From: Papaver somniferum
Lineage: Eukaryota; Streptophyta; Magnoliopsida; Ranunculales; Papaveraceae
NCBI RefSeq assembly: GCF_003573695.1
Contig: NC_039359.1
Location: forward strand, 87,400,566 to 87,464,565
DNA length: 64,000 nt
Direction of reading: 5' to 3'
Numbering within the stretch: position 1 is the first letter of the stretch; each line of letters opens with the position of its first letter. The position numbers and the translations under genes are program-made. Below are positions 40,046-51,689 of the stretch, piece by piece. The notes below the pieces were generated by a model. It was given only the letters and a program-made list of their open reading frames with translations. It was not told the DNA's origin and searched no databases.

Positions 40046-42000
40046 AATCTTTTAAAATGTACAACAAACTAAGTGAGGACACAAGAAAAAAAAATCCACA
40101 CAAACTGTTGCTTAGACATTTCCTAAAAACGTTTTTTCTTATATTAGTATTAGAAAGATAAGATAAGATTTAAAATTTTAACCTTGTATGATTGGTGAGT
40201 ATGGCTAATTATTCGTACTAATTGTTTTGGCGGCTTATTCATGCGAATTATGTCTCCAATTGATGAATATGAATGAATTTGTCCATTATTGATAACTAAT
40301 AATAATGGAATCTATGGCGCAGAGTCAAAAAGGGATTACGACCAAACTCTATTGATAAAACTATCCAAATAATCCACCTACAACAAGTTTTTGTTGGTAT
40401 GCGCAATTCGAATATTAAAATTCTTAATGATAAAAATGCATATTGTTGTTGATATGTTGTCGGTGGTGATGGTGGTCATGGTAACTAAAAATCATGCTTA
40501 GATATTAAATGACACTTGTATATAGTCATCTTCAATATAATTATCCTGGTATATCGATAAAGGCCAACTTTATCTACCACATGCCTATAAAATGTTATCT
40601 TTTTTGTATTTAATTTTAAATTTTTTAAAGAAAGAGGTATACGGTTTAATTTTATTTCCATATATTCAGGAATGTATCAGGAAAAAATACATCAAATATG
40701 AAAAGCATTATAGAAATCACAAACGTTTTCACGAGAACAATTATATTGTAATACATAAGTATTAAAAACATGAATTTTGAAAAGAAAATTGAAGATTGGA
40801 GGATGGTTTGTCAACTTAGATTCAACCATTTTGATTTGGCTTCTTCATTAAGTGTAAGTCTTCCAAAAAAAGAAAAAATACGGAGAACAGTGTTGTCAAT
40901 ATTGCATTCAGTAGTCATTGGTATTCAGAGTCATGAAAAACTACGTCATGTCGGAGTAATAGCACACAATAATAAATTTAAAAAGATTGTAGTATCGTAC
41001 AAAGAACCTTTTAAGTCTGTAATAAAAGTGTTCTAGGGCATATATTGAGCAATATAATTTGTATAAATAAACATTCGAAGTTCCTATATATCCACATACA
41101 AAAAAAAAAACCAGAGAAGATAGTTATATGCAACGATAGGATTTATTGAAGTTGAAAACCTTAAAACTGTAGATCCTAAGTGTTTCCAATATCTTTAGAT
41201 ATAATGAAGATGTGGGCATGAAAAAAATGAAATAAAGATTAAAATCGAAAAATTTATCTGGTTTACTAAGAGAAATGTGAATAAGAAGAAGAAACAGAAG
41301 AAACAATTCTGTAAACCAAACCGTGTCCACTAAATTTTTTCCATAACTCGTATTTACATCCAATTTTCAAAGACTATAGAAAGTTGTCAAGTCCTTTTTG
41401 AATATATCATTTTTGTGAAAATATTAAAACAAGTAATTCTTACTAGATAAAGTTAATTAAAATAAAGAACGATAGTTCGTCAAACCAAAAGAAAAAAGTT
41501 CTCTAAATAGAGGTCTATATATAAATGATAGTCCCCTTTTCCTACTAAAAGAGTGTATTACTAGTAGTTACTAACATATGCATGTGTCCTTGATGATTTA
41601 GCTAACTCTTACTGTTTGTTATTCGAAATGTTACTTTACTTAATCTAGAATTTCATTTGCAAGAGGATGGAATGTTAAAATGTGGTCATCACTTTAAGAA
41701 GTATGGAAAAACTAAAGAAAATGATTAATTATGATTTCTTAGCCCTTTTATCCCTGGTTATATATTATTCTGAATTTTCTATATATAGATACTTTTTGTT
41801 GGAGCTACTAAACTCAATTGTTTATTCATTTATCAATAATTTAAAACTAGGCTTTTCATATTTAAGGTTCTTGACGGAGAATAAAACTATAACAAAATGT
41901 ATTCCAATGAACATTATTTTTTCAATAACGTGGCCATATGTAAAATGTATACCAGACATTTTTTAAAACTGTTTTATCTTCTGTATTAACAGTTTGCAAA
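40046..42000. other. AT-rich spacer between LINE copies A and B
   Basis: Includes an 88-codon frame on the + strand (40770-41036, MNFEKKIEDWRMVCQLRFN...) with no recognised family. The segment at about 41996-42045 matches 12509-12560 of the segmental duplication, so a repeat end lies near 42046. Confidence 0.4.
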
Positions 42001-42026
42001 TATTACTTTACCAATAAGAAATAAAA

Positions 42027-42218
42027 TCATATCACGAGACATTGTTTCGGAACCTTGAATCTTGGGGAGGATGAAGACCTAGGAGTAGTAGGTAGGATTG
42101 TAGTGTTTGGACTAGAAAGAGAAGAACTGTTGTTGGAAAAAGGATGTGGACTAGCAGCCGAGATGAGAGAAATCAAGGAAATGATCAAGAAAAGCAAGAA
42201 AGGTGTAGCTGAAGCCAT
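42027..42218 (-). CDS. Small secreted-peptide-like ORF, probably 3'-truncated
   Basis: Starts at ATG 42218 and predicts 63 aa: a clear signal peptide (MASATPFLLFLIISLISLIS, cut likely near Ala 21-22) followed by a Ser/Pro/Thr-rich part (PNTTILPTTPRSSSSPRFKV). The leader upstream on the - strand is purine-rich and free of ATGs, with TATATAAAAAG about 140 bp before the ATG, a reasonable TATA box. The last residues (PKQCLVI) fall in sequence shared with repeat DNA at 12509-12560, so the original C-terminus, where plant peptide hormones keep their active motif, seems to have been replaced. No known peptide family can be named. Confidence 0.4.
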   Translation of the reverse strand: MASATPFLLFLIISLISLISAASPHPFSNNSSSLSSPNTTILPTTPRSSSSPRFKVPKQCLVI

Positions 42219-42358
42219 TTTTTTTTACTCTCTTCTCCTCTATGTATTTTTTTTGTTGCTTTCTCTAGCTTGTTCTGTCTTCAACTTTCTCACTTCTCCT
42301 CTCTGTATTTCGGTCTCCTCTCTTGTAATCTCTTCAACTTTCTCCCTTATCCTCTTTT

Positions 42359-42369
42359 TATATATAGTG
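42359..42369 (-). promoter_or_regulatory. Putative TATA box for the small secreted-peptide ORF
   Basis: On the - strand the phrase TATATAAAAAG lies about 140 bp upstream of ATG 42218, followed by a GA-rich leader. This supports but does not prove a promoter. Confidence 0.4.
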
Positions 42370-42455
42370 TAAGAGTTTAAGCCTACTACTACCGGTGACA
42401 TGAAATTTTTCTAGTAATGAGGTGTAAACTACTCATAAAAACCTTTTATCATTTA

Positions 42456-42939
42456 CAGTAAAACTTCGATAAAATAATATGCTTGGGACCACCCTAATCC
42501 TATTATTTTAAAAGAAGAATTTCTATTATTTTAATTGAACAATTGTGGTTTAATACAAAATTCCTACGATGTGCAACCATTGACCAGTTTGATAGAAGTT
42601 TCTAGATAATAACTGGAAGTTGTAAAAACATTAATATTTTACTATACAAGAATGAAATACCACTTGATTTGAACTTTAAAGAAAAATAAACCAATATTGA
42701 ATTATATTTTGAAAAAATTTAATACATAAGAAAATTATTTTTTATTTTTCTAACGGATTTATTATTTAATATAATATTTTGGACCCACTAACGTTTACGG
42801 AGAACTTTTGGAATGTATTATATTATAATATTATCGATTTTATTATTTTAGCACTAAGCACCCGAGTCGGGACCATCAAATTTTATTATTTTAACGATCA
42901 TATTATATTATCGAGTATTATATTAAAAAAGTTTTATTG
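42456..42939. mobile_element. Tc1/mariner-type (Stowaway-size) MITE, 484 bp
   Basis: Starts CAGTAAAACTTCGAT and ends with the complement of CAATAAAACTTTTTT, with TA on both sides (42454-42455 and 42940-42941). Internal sequence is almost only A and T, with repeated tattattttaa phrases and a gggacca block near each end. No coding capacity. Confidence 0.7.
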
Positions 42940-42992
42940 TAGGTTTGACCGGTGGTCCTATATATCTTTGTGTGTTTTACTATACTAACACT

Positions 42993-44857
42993 ATTAGGGC
43001 TCCGGTTCAAAAAAATTACACCCAAAACAAATACAAGAAAAATCTTCCATGGGATAAACTTCATGAATTGGCCAAGGAGTTTGATCAAATTCTATCAAGG
43101 TTCATCCTTTGAGAATGAGAGAAGGTTATTGTTGTGTAAATCAAATCGTCGTTGTCCAAGTTAAAGACATAACCCTTTCTTATATAACCCTCTAGCTCAT
43201 TCAAACTGGAAATTTTCATCATCTTGGAACCAATTTTAAAGAAACTTAAAATCTGCATATCGTACATCAGATTCTATGTACCTCCCTTTGTTCTAAAACC
43301 CCTTTAAACAACAATTTCGTAATTCTTTCTTTAAATTTACTCATTTTGGGATTTAGATCTTCAGAGATGGTTTTGTTTCTTCTAAAGCATAAATCTCTTG
43401 TAGTTGCATAAGATGCAAGCACTCAAACTTCTTTGATTATAACGTTTTTATATTTTACAAAATTAAAAACGTCTTCAAAAGATTTTGGTTTTAGGAAACC
43501 TAACTATCTCCAAAATGTTTCATCAACATCACAGAACCAAAAAAGGTGAGATATTATGTCTTGATCCTTATACCACACGAGGAACACCAAGATGCCATAG
43601 GAAACCTCATTTTCTTCATGTTTTTTATCATTTGCATATACTTCTTGCTCCAACTTCCAGATATCATTACTTGATATACCATGATATAGAAAAGGTTTCT
43701 ACATTTTTCATGACTGACCCACAATTGGTTCTCTGACTTTAATCTTGTCCACTAAAGTAAAAGTAGTTAAGTTTTGTTTAGTATTTCCACACCAGTTAAG
43801 TTGGTTATCACCACCCCCATTACTAGTAAAATTTTAGGAGATAAGTGACTGGCTACTGCATCCGGAATATTCCATTCATTTTAGAAAACAAAATTGACTG
43901 ATCATTCTTATCCTTATATTTTGCTGCAAAGAATTGAGACCATTCTTTATTATACCCAGTCTAGACACATGCGCGATGCGCCTGCCGTACTTTTCCAAAT
44001 AAAATCAAATTTCATGTTGAGTAACTCTCCAATCAAAATACCTATTTACAATCATTATCTTGTACAATCCATTTAAACCATCCCTTTTATAACCCAAGTA
44101 AACATAACCCCTATTATTAACAATGTGAGTTATGAATTCAGCCACCATTGGTTTACTACCTAAATAGGAGTTTCCTGAAGTCTCATCGTCATCATATTCC
44201 TTAGAAGTTCGCTTCTCTAACGAAAGATCCCATTTACTCTTGTCTACAGTTTGATATGGTAACCTTTAATTAGGAGCAGCAAAATATGGTATTTCTAATA
44301 ATATGTTCATCATTAGTAAGTACAACATGCACTTGAAAAACCTCTTTTTTTCTCCACATATACTGATGTTACCACCACTTTATAAACATTTAGTTGACAT
44401 TTAAGAAGTTATCTCAAAAGTATACATTGAGACATATAATCTGGAAATTGACAACCTCTTTTGCTAAATCGTTAACTGATTCCATTAAACTTTTAAAAAT
44501 CTCTTGGCTTTTTTTCCTGGAATCAGTTTCTTTCTTTTATTCAGATTTAGTAATTATAGTAATTCTAACTTTTTTCTCTTGTCTTATCAACTACAGTAAC
44601 TCTAACTCTTTTCTCTTGGTTTTTATTTTCTTTGGAATTCAAGGTTTTCCTTTGATTTATATAGAAAAACTAAAATTTGAATCCATAATTATTTTTTGTT
44701 CGATTGTAATATCTGAATCATATATTTTCAGACATAATTGAGCAGATACTAGATTGTGTCTATGATATTGGATTTTTGGTAAATAATGAGTTTTGGGCAA
44801 AGACCAAAGATAAAAAAGATTGAGGAAAAAATGTTGAATATGCATGTATTCTTGCAT
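42993..44857 (-). pseudogene. LINE remnant (copy B)
   Basis: Aligns by eye with 38150-40045 from the phrase ggttcaaaaaaattaca to gaatatgcatgtattctt. It shows the same minus-strand zf-RVT and RNase H relics with independent small changes. Confidence 0.6.
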
Positions 44858-45967
44858 CTCTTCTTTTTTTTTTAAAGAAGTGGTGTTTGTCTATGTGACA
44901 AATCCGGCCAATGAAAATAGGTCGTGCACGGTTAGGATCGATCGATCCGTGAATTTATATTTGGGACAGATATGAACGTTTATTATGTCTCTCAAAATAA
45001 ATAAACGACAAAGTTTACTGTCTGGACTGACTTTAATTCAATTAGCTTTCCTAATATTTCTCGGCCCTTAATATTGGACATCAGACTTATTAAAGTTCTC
45101 AAACAATTAAATTTCCTAAATCCACTTAAGAAAATTCGAGCTTCTGTATCGATTGCAAACAAAATTTCACGTGTTGACATAGTTTGTTTAAAACGACACT
45201 GATTATCACGTATTATTGACTCCAATTTTTCGTCTTTGCGGATGATACGTAATACAGAAAGAAGTCCATATACGTACAAAAAAGAAAATTTATCTTAAAT
45301 AAGCTTACATATATTATTGATTGAAATAGTTTGTTTAAAACGACATTAATTATAGTTCACCCGTAATCTAGGGTTGTGCGTAACTCCCTTGTCGATCGTA
45401 GTATAAAAAACTGCACTAAGTTTAACACTAGGAATCAATATCATCTCACCTATTCTCTTCCATTATCTCACTATCACCACTTCAAGCTTCAATTAATTAT
45501 ATATAAGCTTATTTATGATAAATTTTATTACGTAAATGGACTTCTTTCCGTATTCTGTATCATCCGCAACTGTGATAAATTGGAGTCATTAATACATGAT
45601 GATCTCAAGAAATTTCTCACCTTTATTGAAGATTTGGGAGTTAATTTTGCTCAAACAGAAGATCAGCTACAAGATCCATCTAAATAATGGAACTTGATTT
45701 ATTTGTTGGAGGATAAATTACTACATAATAATTCATAGTCATTATGATCACCCATTACCCATGCAGCGGAGAAACAATAACAAAGCATTTTTTTAATTAA
45801 TTTTTGTTTGTTCTAATATATTACTCTGCTTAAAATCCACACAATGTCAAAACTAGGAAAAAAATGGACATGAGACCATATACTTAGTCCAAAAAGATGA
45901 CTATATCGTTGTATTCACTGTTTTCTTATGATTATGTACTTAGTCCCTTAAAAGCACCAAATACCAT
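44858..45967. other. Spacer with a coding-like inverted repeat
   Basis: About 80 bp at 45188-45265 recur inverted at 45531-45606. Both encode VNGLLSVF.II-like residues on opposite strands (frames 45279-44992 on - and 45376-45687 on +). A phrase tagtttgtttaaaacgacat also occurs as a direct repeat at 45179 and 45329. No family recognised. Confidence 0.5.
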
Positions 45968-48258
45968 TGTTAGAGCACTGCTCGGTCGAACTCGTAAGTG
46001 TTGCTATCTCAAGCTTGTTTGTCAAATTTAGTTGATCATAACTATATACTTGAATTCTAGTCTACTTATATCTATGTCTCGGATTAGGATATAAGTGTGT
46101 AGTTGAGCTATAGACTTCACGGCGTTCACCAATTGAAGAAGAAGATCTACTGAAGAGCTTGGAGGAACTTCATCAACAAAAGGTATGTGGATACTAAAAC
46201 TTATCCATCACTTAGAAGTCTATTCTATTCTATATTCTAAAAAGACTAAGTCGTATAGCTATATAGACTTTTACATTATACACAATTGAAATTTCGAACC
46301 GAGTTTATCTCTTTTATCTATTTCTCGAAATACGTGTTGGAAGGTTTTAGCTTTAGCTAAAGTTCATCATCTACTTGACAAGTTTAGTTGTAAGCAACTT
46401 GTTGTTGGAAACTAAATATTAACTCAAGATGATCATGTGAAAATTACCTTGAACATCTTCCATGATTTGTGTGAGACAGTCATTTGATGTTAACTTGGGA
46501 AGTTTTGTATTGATTGATTAATCACTTAAAAATTACTTGAAGCTAGTGGTATGTGTAAAATTACCATTGTCGTCTTCTAAGGATGTTTCAATGATTAAAT
46601 AAGAGTTTTAGAACGACTACCAATGCCTGGATATAACATAATATGTATACTTGGTATGTGCACTGTGAAGTTATAGTTCAGGTCCGGAACTCTTGTTTGC
46701 GAACGGGTTTACATGTGAAAAGGTCCGGAGATGTTGTTCGCGTACTCTGTTTGCGAACGTCTAGACAACGCTGAGTCCGGAACTGTTGTTCGCGTACTTT
46801 GTTTGTTAACGGCACGGCAAGGCCAAAGTCTGAAACTGTGGTTCGCGTACTCATTTTGCGAACACAGTGGTAAGGTTCTAAAATCAGTAAGTATGAAATA
46901 CATACTCATGAAATCAGGTTCGTTTGCGAACTAAAGTCCCTGGAACTTTAATGAAATAAGGTATACGAACTTGTTTTGCAAACCATGGCATTATGTTCAT
47001 GAATTGGTTCTTGCATAAGTACTTTGTGCAATTAAAAACCAAACCGATTTTTTTCAAATGGTTCATATATATATTTCTACGATATAGTGAACATTTGAAC
47101 AACTCTTTTGAAACACATTTAGATTCATTTGATTATTTATCATGATTGATTGATCATCATATTTAATCTAGAAGTGTTAGATGGATGTGGCTAAGTTATA
47201 AGTGTTAATGTGGCTAACATCGGTTAATTATTATTGAGACAACAAGATATACACGTTTGGGTACGATTCATCCATATCTAAATATAGGTATATTTCATTT
47301 GTGTGTATCAAGATAATACCATCTAGTGGTGGAGATTGATTGCTTAATTTCTAAGCATACTTAGCTTGAATCTTAAATCAGGAGTTCATCTAACGGTGAA
47401 TATCAATTGCTTTGTTACTAAGCTTTCTTAGCTTTAATTGAAAGCAATCCTGATTTGAAAGACTATATAGGGGAGAACTCTAGCACATGAGAAACCTAAT
47501 CCCTACATGGTCGTGTCTCCTAGTTGCAAACTAGAGTTGATTCTCCTTTAACCTAGGTTTTCCAATACCATTATTAGGTTAACGACTTGAACACTTCATT
47601 AGGGATTCGTGAAGCCAGATCCAACTATTTTCTCTATAGTTGTATATACTGATCTTACTTGTTCTATCGTATTGATTTTTATCTTCTCTAAGATTTACTC
47701 GAGAATCATCTCCAATATGTAAGATATAAAAAGTAATCACAATAGTTCTTCGTATCATACTCTTGTGATTACGCAATAACTTCTTATGTTAATCAGTTAG
47801 GTTATTATGAGGTGATTAATATTTCTAGGCTGCTCTTTGGGAGTATAAGACCGTATTATTAATTGAGTTTCCTGTTCACCTTGATATATCTAAAGACAGA
47901 AACAAAACCAGAATCGACATATCTGTGGGAGACAGATTTGTTTATAAGTCTTCGACTTTGGGTCATATCAACTCTTAGTTTTGGGTGAGATCAACTAAGG
48001 GAATCACGTGCGCAGAGTCCTGCTGGGGTTCAAGAGGCGTAAGGAACACGACTGTACCTTAATCGGTGCGAGACTTGGTTAGGGCTCAACTACATTCCAA
48101 TCCAAAGTTAACTTGTAGTTGGTTAGAGTCTGTAGCGGCTTAATACAGTGTGGTATTCAAATCTGGACTAGGTCCCTGGTTTTTTCTGCATTTGCGGTTT
48201 TCTCGCTAACAAAATTTCTGATGTATGTGTTATTTCTTTTCCGTATTATATTTGTTTA
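45968..48258 (+). repeat. 5' LTR, left part
   Basis: Aligns from tgttagagcactgctcgg with the 3' LTR (60084 on). It stops at ...tttgttta, where the Helitron begins, and resumes at 56387. Confidence 0.9.
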
Positions 48259-48489
48259 CTAGTGGATTGCCCGTGCCATTATGGCATGAGATTGGTGTAG
48301 AAAGTTATAACTTTGACGGCGATATTTTATGACGATAACAGTGGTACCATGTCGGTTCTAACACTGGCACGACATCAGCTATATTAGCAGTCCTTTATAC
48401 ATATGCACTCTTGGTAACACTGTTAAGATGGATCACTGGTGGGCCCGGGAAAGCGTATAAAATTGAGTGAAATGAAACGCGGGCCTACA

Positions 48490-50850
48490 GTAATACCGCA
48501 AGTGCACGGTCGTCAGTTGTAGCTCGTGCAAGTACGGGTCGATCCACAGAGACTGGGTGTGTTTTGTAGTGTTCTAGCTATTTGGGCTCTAAATTGCTAA
48601 TGGGCTCTAAATTTGCTTTGGGCTTAGTGGGTTTGTTTGTTTTGATGAAGTGCTTTAGGCCTTGGGCCTTTGAATTGAACTGAGACTTGGAATCAGTTGG
48701 ATGGGCCTTGGGATTAAACCTGGGCTTTTAGCCTTTGGTTTCACTGAATTGAACTTGGGCTCAGTTGCAGCAGCAGCAGCAGTGGAAGGAAAAGGCAGCT
48801 GCAGCAACAGCAGGGGAAACAACAGCAGGGGAAGCAACAGCAGCAGTAGCAATACTGCACAGTAGCTGCACAAGCAGTGCAAGTAAAGAGGAAGGAAAGC
48901 AGCAGTACTGCAGCAGCAACTGCACAAGGCACAGAGGGCAGGCAACAACAGGGCAAAAGCAACAGCACAAGGGCTTCTGGCTTAGCAGCAAAAGAGGAGT
49001 GTAAACAGTGGCTCTAGGCCAAATTGGAAGCAAACCAGAGAACAAAAGAATGGCAAAAACAGCAAAGATTAAACAGACTAAAAACTAAACCGCAACAAAA
49101 CAGTGAACAAAAACAAAACAAAATGGAACAAAGTGAAAGTGACACAAAGGCAATTAGCCTAAGGCAGGGAAGATGGTGAAACTAACATGGTGACAATGCA
49201 AGGCCAAGGGAAGAATACAGGCATACAAATAGAATGGGAAGAGAATTAGCTTGCTATGAGCACTAATTTCTCCCAATGCTCAATCAACACAATGCATCCT
49301 AAGCATACAAAAATGGAATGGCAAGATAATCAGCTTGCTATGAGCACTGATTTCTTCCATTACTCAATCAATTCAGTGCTTCAAAGGCTTCTAGCCTAGC
49401 ATTAACAGGAACATAACATGAACATTATCAAAGGAACTTATCAACACAATGCATCAAAACAAGCACATTAACAGGATCATCAACAGGATATGAAAACAAG
49501 CACATTAACAGGAACATAAACATGAAATTAAAACAAGCACATTAACAGGAGCATAACAAACATTTAAACTACTAAACAGGGAATGTAAAACAGGGAAAGA
49601 AACTAAAATTGAACAGAAATGAACATGAACAGAAATGAACAGAAATGAAATTGAAATTGAAATAAAATTGAACTAAAATTAACAGAACTAAGTTCTGGAC
49701 ACTGGCTAGTCCAGCATAAAGTTTTACAACAACACCCACAAGGCTATTTATACCCACAGACACAATTAGGGTTCTACTAAAAAAAATTCCCAAATTAACA
49801 GTAGACTAGGGTTTGATTTTTTTACCTAATTTGATGTAGCAACATCAAATTAAACTCGACCCATTCTTCCTCTGACTCTCCTGGTGCCTTTCCCATACCT
49901 TGATTTCTTTTCTAGCTTCACCTAATTCTCTACCATGTCTATCAATGCTTTTTCTCTATTTTCAAAACCCTAGACTAGGGGAAAACAGTGAAAAGAAGTG
50001 AGAGTCATGTTAGAGTGATAGGGGTTTAGGTGGTTGAGCAGGTGGAGAGTTGGTGGTAGCGGATATGGAGGTGACAGAGGTGGAGAAGGTGGTGGTGTAC
50101 GGTGGCGGACATGGTGTTCGGTGGAGAAGGTGGTACGGGCAGAGAGGAAGAAAGAGAAGGAGAAGTGAAAATATTAGGGTTTCTTCATTTTTTTAGGTTA
50201 TATATCCTATGGTTGTTTTGGTGTGAGGCGAGTTCATCGATTTTTGATGTTCAGCGAGACTAAGCCGTGAGATGTGGAGCTGGTAGGTAGATCGGACGGT
50301 GATGCGGAGGCAAGCGAGGAGCGACCGTCGGATGAAGGGATACAACGAAACGAACGGTACTTGATGGAGTTAGGTACTGTAGTGTAAGGCGGAGATATCA
50401 AACTTCGATGCACAGCAAGGGAGCAACCGTTGGATTCAACTACCATCTAATCTGAAGGCTTAGAATTTCAGCGCTGTGGTGCTTGGCAGAGACTTCAGAT
50501 TTTGATGCTTTATGAAGGAGCGACCATTGGATGCTTCTGAGAACTGATCTGATGGCTGAGAACGGAGGCGTTTTTGTGTGTAGAAAATGAGGTTGTGCGC
50601 ACCATTCTTCGCGGCTTCCTTGCGTGATTTCTCCCGGCTTTTCACTACTTTTCTGCTCTTTTTGCTCCGCAAGTCATCCAGACTTTATTTATTACCTAAA
50701 AATGCAAAATTAATTAATAAAAATATTTATTCTTGAAAACAATGAAAATACAGAATATGGGATAAAATGTAGAATTACTGCACAAAAGATGAGTTAAATA
50801 CCAACAAAAAGGGATAAATATATACATTATTTGGCACTCATCAATCACCC
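48490..50850 (-). mobile_element. Nested repeat inside the Helitron (borders uncertain)
   Basis: One side starts accgcaagtgcacggtcgtc and gatccacagagactggg, a phrase I know from widespread plant repeats; the other side ends ggcactcatca, which on the - strand would read TGATGAGTGCC as an LTR-like start. No target duplication was found, so the class is open. Inside are a CAG-rich run and repeated phrases such as gcttgctatgagcactgatttc and aacaggaacataaacatg. No protein is supported. Confidence 0.4.
48763..48972. repeat. CAG-rich low-complexity run
   Basis: About 200 bp dominated by cagcagcag, with gaaggaaa interruptions. It opens several long frames on both strands (poly-Leu/Cys on -, poly-Gln/Ala on +), which are by-products of composition. 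Confidence 0.85.
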
Positions 50851-51379
50851 GTTAGTATATTCAAATTAGATGATTGCTATCAAGATGAAGAGGCCTATAA
50901 AAAAGAATGAACCTCAATACCTGGCCATGAACTTAATTTCAGCAGTGTTATCGGCTTCGTACAGTGTTAATATTAGGATGCTGGAAATCAAGCTCATAAT
51001 AACCACTTGACTGACCTTTCATTTTATAGTTTTATTCCAAAAATAGAACAGAAGAGGCAAAACTTTATTTAAATTTTTGATCACATATTTGTTTAAGAAG
51101 TTAAGGCCAAAGAGGACACAGAATGTACCCCGGCTAAGATGATCCATATGGCACAGATGCAAAGGCTTGGTAACTAATTTCCGGAAGGGAAAATTAGGTT
51201 AAGGCCCAACCCATGGATAACCCATAGTATGAGGCCCCTAGTTAAAATAAGTTTAAATCTAGGCCCGAGTTATTAAAAGACATCCATACCCTTTTTTATA
51301 TTTCCAAACCCTAAATTAAATAAAATTTAAATTTAAGCTCAAAATATTAAAATATACTAAACATGATGTCACAACCATC

Positions 51380-51670
51380 TTTAACGACCGCCACCACCAC
51401 CAACCACCACCTCTGACGACCGCCGCCACCAACCACCACCTCCGACAACCGCCACCACCAACCACCACCACCAACAACCACCTCCGCCGGCGACCACCAG
51501 CGCCTCCGACTACCACCACCGAAACCACCACCAACCACCACCTCCGACTACCTCCACCACCAACCACCACCGCCAACCACCTCCGCCAGTGACCACCAGC
51601 AGCAGCAGAAACCACCACCAACCACCACCTCCGTCGTCGGCGGCCACCACCGCTGACCACTGCCTCCCAC
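51380..51670. repeat. (CCACCN)n low-complexity run
   Basis: Dense ccaccaccaacc and ccgccaccacc repeats. The Gly/Trp-rich frames on the - strand are a product of this composition. Confidence 0.88.
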
Positions 51671-51689
51671 CAATAATATATGGATGTGT

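Noticed and set aside
38150..44857. The two 1.9 kb units as LTRs of one element
   Set aside because: They do not start TG or end CA, no primer-binding site follows the first, and they hold LINE coding relics.
48655..49045. Cys/Leu-rich frames that look like membrane proteins
   Set aside because: Complement of a CAG-rich run; three frames show the same composition.
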